DNA of 64,000 nucleotides, taken from the IMG/VR virus record IMGVR_UViG_3300008108_000181, positions 17,197-81,196 of that record. One strand, written 5' to 3'. A program made the translations under genes and the position numbers. Positions 33,635-41,658 of the stretch are shown piece after piece (position 1 is the stretch's first letter; every line of letters begins with the position of its first letter). Below the pieces are notes generated by a model. That model saw nothing but the letters and a program-made list of their open reading frames with translations, was not told where the DNA came from and searched no databases. Source of the stretch: a virus.

Positions 33635-34251
33635 ATCAAATCAGGTTCAAAGTACTTTTTATAAAAAATTTCAGATAATGATTTATGTGATTTAAATGAA
33701 AGATGATAATCTACTATTTGTCCTTCAGTTGCATCTTTTATAGTTTCAAGACCTTTTAAATCAGTCTGAACATTCCATAAAATTACTTTTTCACATCCCT
33801 TTTGTATGAGGAGTTTTTTAATCCATTCAAATCTTTTTATCTGTCTATTCTTATATAAAATGTTATCTGCAAAGTAATACTGGAAATTTATGATGGTTTC
33901 AAATTCATCATTCGTTAATCCATTTTCGGTTTTACTTTTTGAAAAATCGTGAACTATGGACTCAAAATGATTATTAATTGGTACATCAAATCGGTGGGCG
34001 TGTGTCATTCCAATAAACACATAATCATCTTTACTTATCTCTTTCCACGTATCAATTATAGTATCTATGATTGTATCGTTTGAACTTCCATTCTTTCCAA
34101 GATTTTTTAGTTCAACATTTAATTTATCACTTAACCATACTGGCCAAACCCCATCTCCTGATTTGTAATAACTTTCATAATACTCATCATTTGGATGACA
34201 CCCATGTCCTGCAGTATTACTATCACCAAATGTCCATAGTGTAGATTTCAT
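33631..34251 (-). CDS. SGNH/GDSL-family hydrolase
   Basis: A 206-aa protein. Block I GDSNTAGHG (residues 9-17) holds the nucleophile Ser, and LGKNGSSNDTIIDTI (~54-68) fits the Asn-containing block III; VFIGMTHAHRFD follows. A block V Asp-x-x-His is not clear by eye. SGNH enzymes are esterases, often acting on acetylated sugars. It is coupled by four-base overlaps on both sides (acetyltransferase upstream, glycosyltransferase-like downstream), so acyl groups on a glycan may be both added and removed. Confidence 0.7.
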   Translation of the reverse strand: MKSTLWTFGDSNTAGHGCHPNDEYYESYYKSGDGVWPVWLSDKLNVELKNLGKNGSSNDTIIDTIIDTWKEISKDDYVFIGMTHAHRFDVPINNHFESIVHDFSKSKTENGLTNDEFETIINFQYYFADNILYKNRQIKRFEWIKKLLIQKGCEKVILWNVQTDLKGLETIKDATEGQIVDYHLSFKSHKSLSEIFYKKYFEPDLI

Positions 34252-34688
34252 AATTTAGAAGTATAACCAATACTTTCAACTAACTCAAACACAACATTAT
34301 TCCAATCTTCTATTTCAACATGGATTGAATTATATTTTTCTAACATAACACCACTAACTTTTCTGTAAAACCAAGTTGGTGAATACTTTGGTCTTGGTAT
34401 TTGTTTGGTGACATATAAGTTATAACCAAAACAAGTATCTGAAGTAAGTTCTTTAAACCAGACATATCCAATTGGTGTATTGTTTAATTTTAATAAAAAT
34501 AAATAATGTTTTGATTCTAATCTTAATTTGCAATCATCTATATCAAACATCCCATCCCACTTATATTCTGAATTAAATGAATCTATAAGTGATTGAATAT
34601 CGGAAATATAATTTTCTATATCCACTACAAGATGAGTGGTTAGTTCTTCTTTTATAAAATTATCTTTATGTAAAATATATTTTCTCAT
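34248..34688 (-). CDS. GNAT-like acetyltransferase
   Basis: A 146-aa protein. NTPIGYVWFKELTSDTCFGYNLYVTKQIPR has the beta4-beta5 look of GNAT folds, and the end, VEIEDWNNVVFELVESIGY, resembles the usual N-x-x-A-x-x-x-Y-x-x-x-G-F motif. GNAT enzymes acetylate amines or sugars from acetyl-CoA. The acetyl-CoA-binding Q/R-x-x-G-x-G/A loop is not obvious, so this is a fold-level call. It is coupled to the sulfotransferase and SGNH genes. Confidence 0.5.
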   Translation of the reverse strand: MRKYILHKDNFIKEELTTHLVVDIENYISDIQSLIDSFNSEYKWDGMFDIDDCKLRLESKHYLFLLKLNNTPIGYVWFKELTSDTCFGYNLYVTKQIPRPKYSPTWFYRKVSGVMLEKYNSIHVEIEDWNNVVFELVESIGYTSKL

Positions 34689-35425
34689 CAGAATAATGTT
34701 TTTACATTTTTTACTTTATCATAAGGTAAATAAATAGAATCATATTTTTCTTTAAATTCATCATTAAGTTTTAGTTTTGTATCAAAGTGTTGGCTAGTAT
34801 TTATATTCATTAATTTAAAATCCATATTTAATTTATTTGATACCCACTCTTCTAATTTATACAACTCATTAAAATCAAACCATATTATATTAGGGTCATG
34901 GTTGTGCCACTTTGAATACGGAAATAATAAAATTTTTAACCAGTTTATACCATGTTGATTAACATTTAATTTATATTTTTTTATAAAAACTTGAACAATT
35001 ACTTCTACACTTTCTGCTGATTGTAAGTCATATTTTTTATACCATAATAATTCATCAATAGTAAGATTTGATAATTTATTAAATGTATCTAAATGATTAT
35101 ATCTATGAAACATTTTTAATATATGTTTCCATAAGGATATAAATCTTTCATACTTATTTCTCTTAACAGATATAACATCATAATGATATCCAAATTTTTC
35201 TTTTAAAATACGTATTTGCTCATGACCATGTACAAAGTCTATATCAAACTCTTGAAAATTTATTTGATTTATATTATCATATTGAGTGTGAATTAATTGA
35301 TTTTCTATATTAAACTCGGTATGATAGTGTTTAATTTCTAAATTTTGTTTTACACATGATGCCATAAATGCAGTAGATGCACATCTTGGTAATGATAAAT
35401 AAATAAATTTATTTTCTACTAACAT
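34688..35425 (-). CDS. Sulfotransferase-like protein, copy 1
   Basis: A 245-aa protein. The N-terminal FIYLSLPRCASTAF (residues 7-20) is a PAPS 5'-phosphosulfate loop of P-x-C-A-S-T type, and VKRNKYERFISLWKH (87-101) matches the 3'-phosphate-binding Arg...Ser motif. The likely reaction is transfer of sulfate from PAPS to a sugar or protein hydroxyl. The gene at 36103-36846 is a paralogue with the same opening residues MLVENKF and same motifs. Each copy is followed upstream by an oxygenase-like gene, giving a duplicated pair. No PAPS-synthesis gene is in this window, so PAPS would come from the host. Confidence 0.78.
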   Translation of the reverse strand: MLVENKFIYLSLPRCASTAFMASCVKQNLEIKHYHTEFNIENQLIHTQYDNINQINFQEFDIDFVHGHEQIRILKEKFGYHYDVISVKRNKYERFISLWKHILKMFHRYNHLDTFNKLSNLTIDELLWYKKYDLQSAESVEVIVQVFIKKYKLNVNQHGINWLKILLFPYSKWHNHDPNIIWFDFNELYKLEEWVSNKLNMDFKLMNINTSQHFDTKLKLNDEFKEKYDSIYLPYDKVKNVKTLF

Positions 35426-36073
35426 TTAAATTATTGATTTTAAGTCTGTTTGTATTATACTAACATTACCAGAAACTGAAATTCTCTCAACTCCTTGTGT
35501 GTAAAATGGTGATACATAATGAATCAAATATGATGGAAATATAATTACCTCTCCCTTTTTAGGAGTGTGTTGAATCAAAGCTGATGGGGATAACAAATTA
35601 TTTACCAATTGAGTGTAAGGGGTTACATCGAGTTGTGTATTATTTCCATAAAAAAAAGATATTGTACCTGGTCGATATGATGCTTCACTAAATGGTTGTT
35701 CATTTATTATTTCTTGTGGGAAATCTAAATAAATTACAAATGATATTTCTCCATTATGATGTCTGTGTGGTGGATTATGTTCACCTGATTTTTGTCTATT
35801 AATCCATAAACTATTTAATGTTGTTTTATAGTTCGAATGGATAATACCTCTTTCAATTCGAATCCATTCGATATATTCTTTAATTTTTATTAATATATCT
35901 GATTCAAATTTCTTTTTTAATAATTCAGAATACGTTTTTTCGTTTTCAATATGACCAGCTAGGCTTGATTTAGCATCATCTCTTTGTTGTACACCGTCTA
36001 ATAACAAATCTGCCCTTAATTTTTCAGAGATAGTACTAATTAATACAGGTGGTCCAAATTTTAATTCTTTCAT
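35426..36073 (-). CDS. 2-oxoglutarate/Fe(II) oxygenase-like protein, copy 1
   Basis: A 215-aa protein. PPHRHHNGEISFVIYLD (residues 101-117) and EVIIFPSYLIHYVSPF (175-190) with His185 and Arg197 in ERISVSGNVS follow the double-stranded beta-helix core of phage 2OG-Fe(II) oxygenases. The usual H-x-D is replaced by His-rich R-H-H-N, so one metal ligand is uncertain. Such enzymes hydroxylate proteins, sugars or bases. It ends directly at the start of sulfotransferase copy 1, with no gap between them, so hydroxylation and sulfation of one substrate is a natural hypothesis. Confidence 0.72.
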   Translation of the reverse strand: MKELKFGPPVLISTISEKLRADLLLDGVQQRDDAKSSLAGHIENEKTYSELLKKKFESDILIKIKEYIEWIRIERGIIHSNYKTTLNSLWINRQKSGEHNPPHRHHNGEISFVIYLDFPQEIINEQPFSEASYRPGTISFFYGNNTQLDVTPYTQLVNNLLSPSALIQHTPKKGEVIIFPSYLIHYVSPFYTQGVERISVSGNVSIIQTDLKSII

Positions 36074-36102
36074 ATCAACTTATATGTTTTTTTTTTAGAA
36101 AA

Positions 36103-36846
36103 TTATATTAGTGTTTTATTATTTTTTTGAATATCATAATAATCATAAATGTCATTATATCTTTTTATAAACTCATCATTTAATTTTAATTCACATTCAA
36201 AATGCTGACTTCCATTTGATTTTTCCATTTTAAATGGTTTATTGGTTTTATTAGATACCCAATCCTCCAATTCTGTAAAATTTCCAAAATCAAAGTATTT
36301 TATTTTTGGATTATTATTATGCCAATACGATGTTGGTCTAAATGCAATTTGTAACATATTGATAAAATAATCATCAACGTATTTTTCAATACCATTTCTT
36401 TTACAAAACTCAATAAATACTAATTTTTCAGATTCATGTGAAATTAAATCGAAAGTTTTAAAAAATAATATATCATCTAAATTTAATTTTTTAAGTATAT
36501 TTACCAGTTCAATTGGATACCGATACCGTAATCGTTCCATTTCTACCATATCAATTGTGTGCTTCCATACCGAAATAAATCTTTCATATCTATTTCGTTT
36601 AATTGATATTATATCATATTTGTTTCCAAATTTATCAATTAACTCACTTGATTTTTCGTGAACATGAAATATATGGTCAGCTAATTCTTCATTATTCATA
36701 GATAAATCTATAAAATGTGCCGATTCATCATACCGTTTTTGATTAAAATGATTTATTTCAAATCCATGTCGAATACATGATATATAAAAAGAAAAAGATG
36801 CACATCTTGGTAAAGACACAAATAAAAATTTATTTTCTACTAACAT
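36103..36846 (-). CDS. Sulfotransferase-like protein, copy 2
   Basis: A 247-aa paralogue of the gene at 34688-35425. It shares MLVENKF, FVSLPRCASFSF (5'-phosphosulfate loop, with Phe-Ser in place of Thr-Ala) and IKRNRYERFISVWKH (3'-phosphate motif), and the late FKMEKSNGSQHFECELKLNDEF segment. Between the motifs identity is low, so the duplication is not recent or has diverged under selection. It lies directly against oxygenase copy 2 upstream. The Thr-to-Ser change in the phosphate loop may affect activity. Confidence 0.78.
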   Translation of the reverse strand: MLVENKFLFVSLPRCASFSFYISCIRHGFEINHFNQKRYDESAHFIDLSMNNEELADHIFHVHEKSSELIDKFGNKYDIISIKRNRYERFISVWKHTIDMVEMERLRYRYPIELVNILKKLNLDDILFFKTFDLISHESEKLVFIEFCKRNGIEKYVDDYFINMLQIAFRPTSYWHNNNPKIKYFDFGNFTELEDWVSNKTNKPFKMEKSNGSQHFECELKLNDEFIKRYNDIYDYYDIQKNNKTLI

Positions 36847-37491
36847 TTATATCAATGATTTTTGTTTTTTTATATATTCAAATCCAGTATTTCCAGCAAA
36901 TACTATTCTATCTATGTTAGATTTTGGTGCATTATTAGCAGCATGGGGAAGTGATGCCTCCATTATTATTAAATCATCTTCTTCTGGTCTAATCCAATAA
37001 TCTTCTCCAGTTTTTCCTTTTATATATAAAACACTATCATCTCCTTCTACAATATCAGGCATTTGTATATAATATACCCATGTGTAATGTGGAAAAAAAC
37101 CTTTTTGTTTTTTTTTAATTTCAATATGAGTATGGTATCTAGTATCATCTTTTGTTATGTGATACACATCATTATCTCCTTTTACAAATTCGCGTTGTAC
37201 TGGTTTTTTTGAACGAGTTACATTTATCCACGCATCTGCATTAAATTTATTGTATATATTATAATTTTTAATGTATAGTGATTTACACATCTTCCAACTT
37301 TTATTCATAATTTCATCAAATATAGCATCCATACCATCATAGTATGGATATGCATCGACCTCTTTAAATGGACTAAAAAAATCTTCCATTTCCATTTTAT
37401 AAAACCATTTTAATAAATGTTGTTTATTATCTAACATATTTAATTTTGTTTTCCAAATATAGGTAGAATTATCAAAATATATCTTTTCCAT
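36847..37491 (-). CDS. 2-oxoglutarate/Fe(II) oxygenase-like protein, copy 2
   Basis: A 214-aa protein. DTRYHTHIEIKKK (His120, His122, Glu124) and LIIMEASLPHAANNAP (His183) with IDRIVFAGN (Arg195) give an H-x-E...H...R layout compatible with a 2OG-Fe(II) oxygenase; WVYYIQMPDIVEGDDSVLYI supplies the strand between. It is much diverged from copy 1. It starts against the glycosyltransferase-like gene and stops against sulfotransferase copy 2, so the order oxygenase then sulfotransferase is repeated twice in the island. Confidence 0.65.
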   Translation of the reverse strand: MEKIYFDNSTYIWKTKLNMLDNKQHLLKWFYKMEMEDFFSPFKEVDAYPYYDGMDAIFDEIMNKSWKMCKSLYIKNYNIYNKFNADAWINVTRSKKPVQREFVKGDNDVYHITKDDTRYHTHIEIKKKQKGFFPHYTWVYYIQMPDIVEGDDSVLYIKGKTGEDYWIRPEEDDLIIMEASLPHAANNAPKSNIDRIVFAGNTGFEYIKKQKSLI

Positions 37492-37492
37492 A

Positions 37493-38773
37493 TTATATAA
37501 TATTTTTGTATATAGTATTTCTTTCTATAATAAAGTTATTATGAATTATACTTTTTAAAAATGAATTTTCATTGTTAATAAAACTCATTAATTTACTATG
37601 TGTGGTATTACTCCAATCAATACATAGCTGTCTATTAGTTTCATAATTTTTCATAAATTCTTCTACGAATAAAACAAATTTTTCAGGATTACCGTTTACC
37701 CTTTTTATTTCATTATAAAATGGATGTGAATGTGTATCTAATATTTCAGATACTACATCTAATGGATATTGATGAGTAGATATAAAAGGAATGTTAGCCA
37801 GTAAGAATCCATATGTTTTTTCAGATAAATAGTTTGATGTAAAATCACCTTCTTTCCAATCCCAAGTTTCGGATAGTATATGCATTTTAGACATAGGAAG
37901 AATTCTCATCAAATAATCCAAATAATGCTCTATGTTTTCAATCCAAGATATATCATCAAAATCATCTCCTTTATTAATATTGTAGTTGATATTTTTTTCT
38001 AATTGTTTAGAATACATAGTAAATTCTTTATTAATACAATTATCTACTCTCGAAAGATATATTCTTTCATCATTTAGTTTTGCTAATCCATTTATGATAC
38101 TAGTTCTATTTCTCTTATGATACCTCATAGAAAAACATAAATCATACGGTTGATTTAATTTACTAAATATGTTTTTAAATTCATAATACCAACGAATTGA
38201 TAGGAGTTCATTCCATTGATGTATTGTATTTGTCAAACAAAAAAAATGATTTGGATATTTGGTTTTCACGAACTCGTTAAAGATTACATTATCTGTTATG
38301 ATAAAATGATTTTTTAATCTATCTATCTGAACCTCCAAATCCATCACATTTGGATAGTTAATCCCATCATATTTAATGATAGATTTTTCAGTTCGTAATA
38401 AAAAAATAAACCAATTACTTTTATTTTCCAAAGTATCGGCTATCCATTTCATTATTGGAATATCATTAATACCAAATTCTGCTCCCCATTTTCCACGATG
38501 AGAAGTATCACCTTCTTTACGATTTACACAATCAATAATTTTTAACTTATCATCTTGGTTTATTTGTTCTAAACAAGTTAAAAAATCTAATATATGATAT
38601 CCATCGGTATTATCATTTATAAAAGGATTGAATACTAATTCCAAATCTTGCTTTTCATATCTGCAAAAAATAGAACCAATATTATTAGTTAGTTCATATC
38701 TCCTATTAGTTGTTTTATGAAACAACTTATAAAAAAGAGAAATGGAATAAAAATGATGAATGTAAAATTTCAT
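37493..38773 (-). CDS. Glycosyltransferase-like protein with SEKTY motif
   Basis: A 426-aa protein, very AT-rich. The C-terminal region has DLCFSMRYHKRNRTSIINGL (residues ~210-230) and NYLSEKTYGFLLANIPFIS (~320-338), equivalent to the SEKTYKP region of the 383-aa protein; the Lys-Pro is replaced by Gly-Phe. The first 150 residues have no match by eye. Likely a nucleotide-sugar-dependent enzyme of the same class as those in large marine phages. It heads the double sulfotransferase-oxygenase block. Confidence 0.55.
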   Translation of the reverse strand: MKFYIHHFYSISLFYKLFHKTTNRRYELTNNIGSIFCRYEKQDLELVFNPFINDNTDGYHILDFLTCLEQINQDDKLKIIDCVNRKEGDTSHRGKWGAEFGINDIPIMKWIADTLENKSNWFIFLLRTEKSIIKYDGINYPNVMDLEVQIDRLKNHFIITDNVIFNEFVKTKYPNHFFCLTNTIHQWNELLSIRWYYEFKNIFSKLNQPYDLCFSMRYHKRNRTSIINGLAKLNDERIYLSRVDNCINKEFTMYSKQLEKNINYNINKGDDFDDISWIENIEHYLDYLMRILPMSKMHILSETWDWKEGDFTSNYLSEKTYGFLLANIPFISTHQYPLDVVSEILDTHSHPFYNEIKRVNGNPEKFVLFVEEFMKNYETNRQLCIDWSNTTHSKLMSFINNENSFLKSIIHNNFIIERNTIYKNII

Positions 38774-38797
38774 TAAAAATAATAACCAATTTTAATA

Positions 38798-39181
38798 CTA
38801 AATTATTTTATTTTTTCTGATATCCCAGTATGTTTGCCAATATTTAGTTCCATAATCATGACACAATTCATCATCTGGTTCAATTTCCTTTAATGAATAA
38901 AATTCAATAAATTTATCATCTTTTACTTTCCAATTGATATTAGGAGAATCTGAATGATTATAAATAGCACCATACCCTAATGGAAAGATTCGTTTGGTGG
39001 TGTGTTCATCAATTTGAAACAAATAATCTAGTAATGGATTGATATTAGAATTATAAATTGGTAAAAAATAACAAGTTTCAACTATCTCACCTATATTAAT
39101 TTTTTCCAAAGTAAATACACCAAAACCCTTTACTTCGTCTATATACCTTATTTCTAATTTAATTTTATTAAAAATTTTCAT
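38798..39181 (-). CDS. SET-domain protein (putative protein lysine methyltransferase)
   Basis: A 127-aa protein that is nearly all SET domain. EVKGFGVFTLEKINIGEIVE (residues ~16-35) is the N-terminal SET sequence; YGAIYNHSDSPNINWK with NHSDSPN (75-81) is the AdoMet-binding and pseudoknot motif; and EIEPDDELCHDYGTKYW (~99-115) is the final motif with the catalytic-site Tyr. SET enzymes methylate protein lysines with AdoMet. Viral stand-alone SET proteins are known from chlorella viruses and occur in some phages. Pre- and post-SET cysteine clusters are absent. It precedes the modification island and follows the tail-fibre block. Confidence 0.85.
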   Translation of the reverse strand: MKIFNKIKLEIRYIDEVKGFGVFTLEKINIGEIVETCYFLPIYNSNINPLLDYLFQIDEHTTKRIFPLGYGAIYNHSDSPNINWKVKDDKFIEFYSLKEIEPDDELCHDYGTKYWQTYWDIRKNKII

Positions 39182-39209
39182 TTATTAAAAAAATAAGCAC
39201 AACCCTTAT

Positions 39210-39491
39210 CTATATTAAACTATTTTTTTGTTTTCGTGTATTTCCAAAGACATCGGAATCTTCAACATCTAACCATTTATGAAGAGGACACGCATCGTAT
39301 CTTGGTGAGAATATTTTTTTACTAATAGGACACCCACACTCATCACATTTCAGATACCCACCAATCCCAGTAACCTTCTTATCACATCCGTTGCATATCT
39401 CTAATCGTCCTTCTGCTAATTTTAATTGAGATTCGGTGGGATTGTTAGCTATAATCCAAGACTCTGCTATCTCCTTTACTTTATCAAACAT
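39210..39491 (-). CDS. Small zinc-ribbon-like cysteine protein
   Basis: A 93-aa protein with CNGCDKK, LKCDECGCPISKK and DACPLHKW, i.e. seven cysteines in C-x2-C / C-x2-C-x-C / C patterns, a small Cys-rich module widespread in phages. A second copy is at 50280-50603 (ACSIRTDNTC...SGCGCNIAAK...QCPAGKW). The N-terminal helix ends NNPTESQLKLAEGRLEICN. It probably binds zinc; function unknown. It lies between the tail-fibre block and the SET gene. Confidence 0.7.
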   Translation of the reverse strand: MFDKVKEIAESWIIANNPTESQLKLAEGRLEICNGCDKKVTGIGGYLKCDECGCPISKKIFSPRYDACPLHKWLDVEDSDVFGNTRKQKNSLI

Positions 39492-39509
39492 ATAACTAAT
39501 TATTAATTA

Positions 39510-39659
39510 TTATAAATGGTTTTCCTTTACGGCATTTACAAATAAATTAATTTTATCTGAAATAGCCGATTTTACAGCAGAGTTTGTATTTATTCTCTGT
39601 CTTTTAAATAATTCAGTATAATCTGAATATGTTATATTTTTGTTAATTTCGGTTGCCAT
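39510..39659 (-). CDS. Small protein after the tail fibre, 49 aa
   Basis: A 49-codon frame starting MATEINKNITYSDYTELFKR one base after the tail-fibre stop. It is helical and basic with no cysteine or membrane segment. Immediate coupling to the fibre gene suggests a fibre-assembly helper or cap, but this is inference from position. Confidence 0.55.
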   Translation of the reverse strand: MATEINKNITYSDYTELFKRQRINTNSAVKSAISDKINLFVNAVKENHL

Positions 39660-39660
39660 A

Positions 39661-41598
39661 TTAATTTAGTTTTTTAAATTCTACATCTATTTTATTGTAA
39701 TCAACTACATATAATCCATTTTCATTTAAAGATAATGAATCTTCATAATTAGTTCCAATCAACTCTTGAGCAATAACTCCTTGATATAATCCTTCTTCGT
39801 TTTTGTAATTAAATTGATAAACATTTAACCCAAAATCAGATACACCAATTAAAGTCAAATTTTCTTTATATTGAATATCTGATTTTTGGTCATTACAATA
39901 AGCAGTATTTGATATATACCCACTATGCGGTAAGTAGGTAAATACCGCGGCATTTTTTCCATATACGACTCTTGAACATCCTCCGTAGTAATTCGACCCC
40001 CAATAACCCGGACATGCAGTATTGTATGCATTATCAATGCAAGTATACCAAGCAACACAAAATGCTCCTCCGGCACCTCCGTGTGTATTTACAGCAGTCC
40101 AATATCTACAATCATAACCAAAGTTATGTGTAACTAACCCATATCTACTTTGATTTTCAGTTTCTTCCAAAGTAAGGAATAAATCCAATTCTTCAAAATC
40201 CAAAGTGTATCCAGTAAATTTATCAAATCTAAAATTTACATTGGTTATAGTAGTAATAATTAATTGATTAGTAGTGGTATCGAAGGTAAGAATTTCATCA
40301 CCGACTTTTAACTCTGAATATGTTTGAAATTTAACATAATCACCATCTTTTACCATTATTTCGGCATGGACAACATCACTAAATGTAGAATTAGTATCAG
40401 TTTCAAATGTAACTAATACTCCATAAAAATCAGTAGTTGATTTGTTTTCTAAAAATGATGATGATACTTGATAATCTGTAATTATTGAATCATATGAAGA
40501 GGACCACGCTACCAAACTAGGTGTATCACTTTCATCAGGTAATTCTGCAAATAAAATAGATTTTACTTCATCACCTATTTGTAAATTGGGTGCCAATTCA
40601 ATACTACCATCTGGTAATAGGACTTTAGTATTTTGGGTAGCACTTAACTTTATTGCAACTTGATTAGCTGTTGTATAAAATTTTTGAAGATATCTCATTC
40701 TATCCCAAGGTTGAACTTGATTGGTATCATCAAAATCTGCTGAAGATAGAAGTGGTAAAATTGTTGTTTTTTCTATAACTTGTAAGTTAATAATATCCAA
40801 ATTCGAACCATATAATAAATCTATGCTTCTATATGTATTTAATCTACCATCAAATAAATCGGTATCATTGAAAATATATTCTTGGATATATTCATCAACT
40901 TCCAAATTAGATTTTAAACTATTTAATTCTTCAAGTGTACTAATCTTATATAATTTTGGATAGATTTTATTATCAGAAGGAGTTACTCTTTTTTTAATAC
41001 AATAGTTAGGATGGTTTCCATTATCTCTTAATGTAGTACCAATACTATCTATACCAAATTCATTATCATCAATATAACATTTTGGAATAGAATTATTATC
41101 TGCATCATACATTAACTTTAAAAATCCCCAATTATCTCTAGCGTAATTATCATCAATTAATGCAGTAGTATCAAATGATAATCGTATGATTAGTTTATCT
41201 TCTGTATCTTCTACAAAAGGAATGGTAGTAGAAGTGGCATCTGTGCTTATTGTTACTAATTCTATATTACTTCCAGATAAAAATGATTTTAAATACTGAT
41301 TAAAAGTAAAATTAAAAGGTATGTTTGGTAATGAGTTAGCAGTACGATTTGAATTTATACTACGAAGTTCATTAAGTTCATAATTAAGTGTGTTAGCTGT
41401 TTCCGCGGACCTATTGGTTTCATTTGAAATTAATACAACTTCTGTAAAATTATTTGAAATTACAAAATTTTCAAATGATGCTGAATCAAAATTAAGAGAC
41501 CATTGGGTATCTAATTGAATATTTGTATTTGTTTCTAATGCTTTGAAGGTACCATCGGTATCTTTCATAAAATCAGTACCTATAATAACTGCTCTCAT
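39661..41598 (-). CDS. Tail fibre with C-terminal S74 intramolecular chaperone
   Basis: A 645-aa protein in several parts. Residues ~1-290 include LIIRLSFDTTALIDDNYARDNWGFLKLMYD and VDEYIQEYIFN, which resemble an ATP-grasp-like module seen at the start of some marine phage virion proteins. Residues ~315-480 read like a Hint-type fold (TKVLLPDGSIELAPNLQIGD, then ELKVGDEILTFD and a final HN). Residues ~480-565 hold six Cys in a Gly/Tyr/Trp-rich tip. Residues 573-645 are an S74 chaperone with the Ser573/Lys578 dyad in SDIQYK and the YQGVIAQEL motif, which trims itself off after trimerisation. A TATATTTATATA box lies 27 bases upstream. Probably a receptor-binding fibre. Confidence 0.82.
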   Translation of the reverse strand: MRAVIIGTDFMKDTDGTFKALETNTNIQLDTQWSLNFDSASFENFVISNNFTEVVLISNETNRSAETANTLNYELNELRSINSNRTANSLPNIPFNFTFNQYLKSFLSGSNIELVTISTDATSTTIPFVEDTEDKLIIRLSFDTTALIDDNYARDNWGFLKLMYDADNNSIPKCYIDDNEFGIDSIGTTLRDNGNHPNYCIKKRVTPSDNKIYPKLYKISTLEELNSLKSNLEVDEYIQEYIFNDTDLFDGRLNTYRSIDLLYGSNLDIINLQVIEKTTILPLLSSADFDDTNQVQPWDRMRYLQKFYTTANQVAIKLSATQNTKVLLPDGSIELAPNLQIGDEVKSILFAELPDESDTPSLVAWSSSYDSIITDYQVSSSFLENKSTTDFYGVLVTFETDTNSTFSDVVHAEIMVKDGDYVKFQTYSELKVGDEILTFDTTTNQLIITTITNVNFRFDKFTGYTLDFEELDLFLTLEETENQSRYGLVTHNFGYDCRYWTAVNTHGGAGGAFCVAWYTCIDNAYNTACPGYWGSNYYGGCSRVVYGKNAAVFTYLPHSGYISNTAYCNDQKSDIQYKENLTLIGVSDFGLNVYQFNYKNEEGLYQGVIAQELIGTNYEDSLSLNENGLYVVDYNKIDVEFKKLN

Positions 41599-41625
41599 AA
41601 TTGATTTTTTTGTTTAAATTCATTT

Positions 41626-41637
41626 TATATAAATATA
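41626..41637 (-). promoter_or_regulatory. Late-type promoter box TATATTTATATA
   Basis: A perfect coding-strand match 27 bases upstream of the tail-fibre ATG at 41598. Confidence 0.6.
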
Positions 41638-41658
41638 CCAAACCCCTAAAATAGGTAT

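Noticed and set aside
32483-39181. Capsule or O-antigen biosynthesis locus of a host fragment
   Set aside because: No sugar-nucleotide synthesis, Wzx or Wzy genes; the genes abut phage structural genes on the same strand and similar families occur in marine phages.
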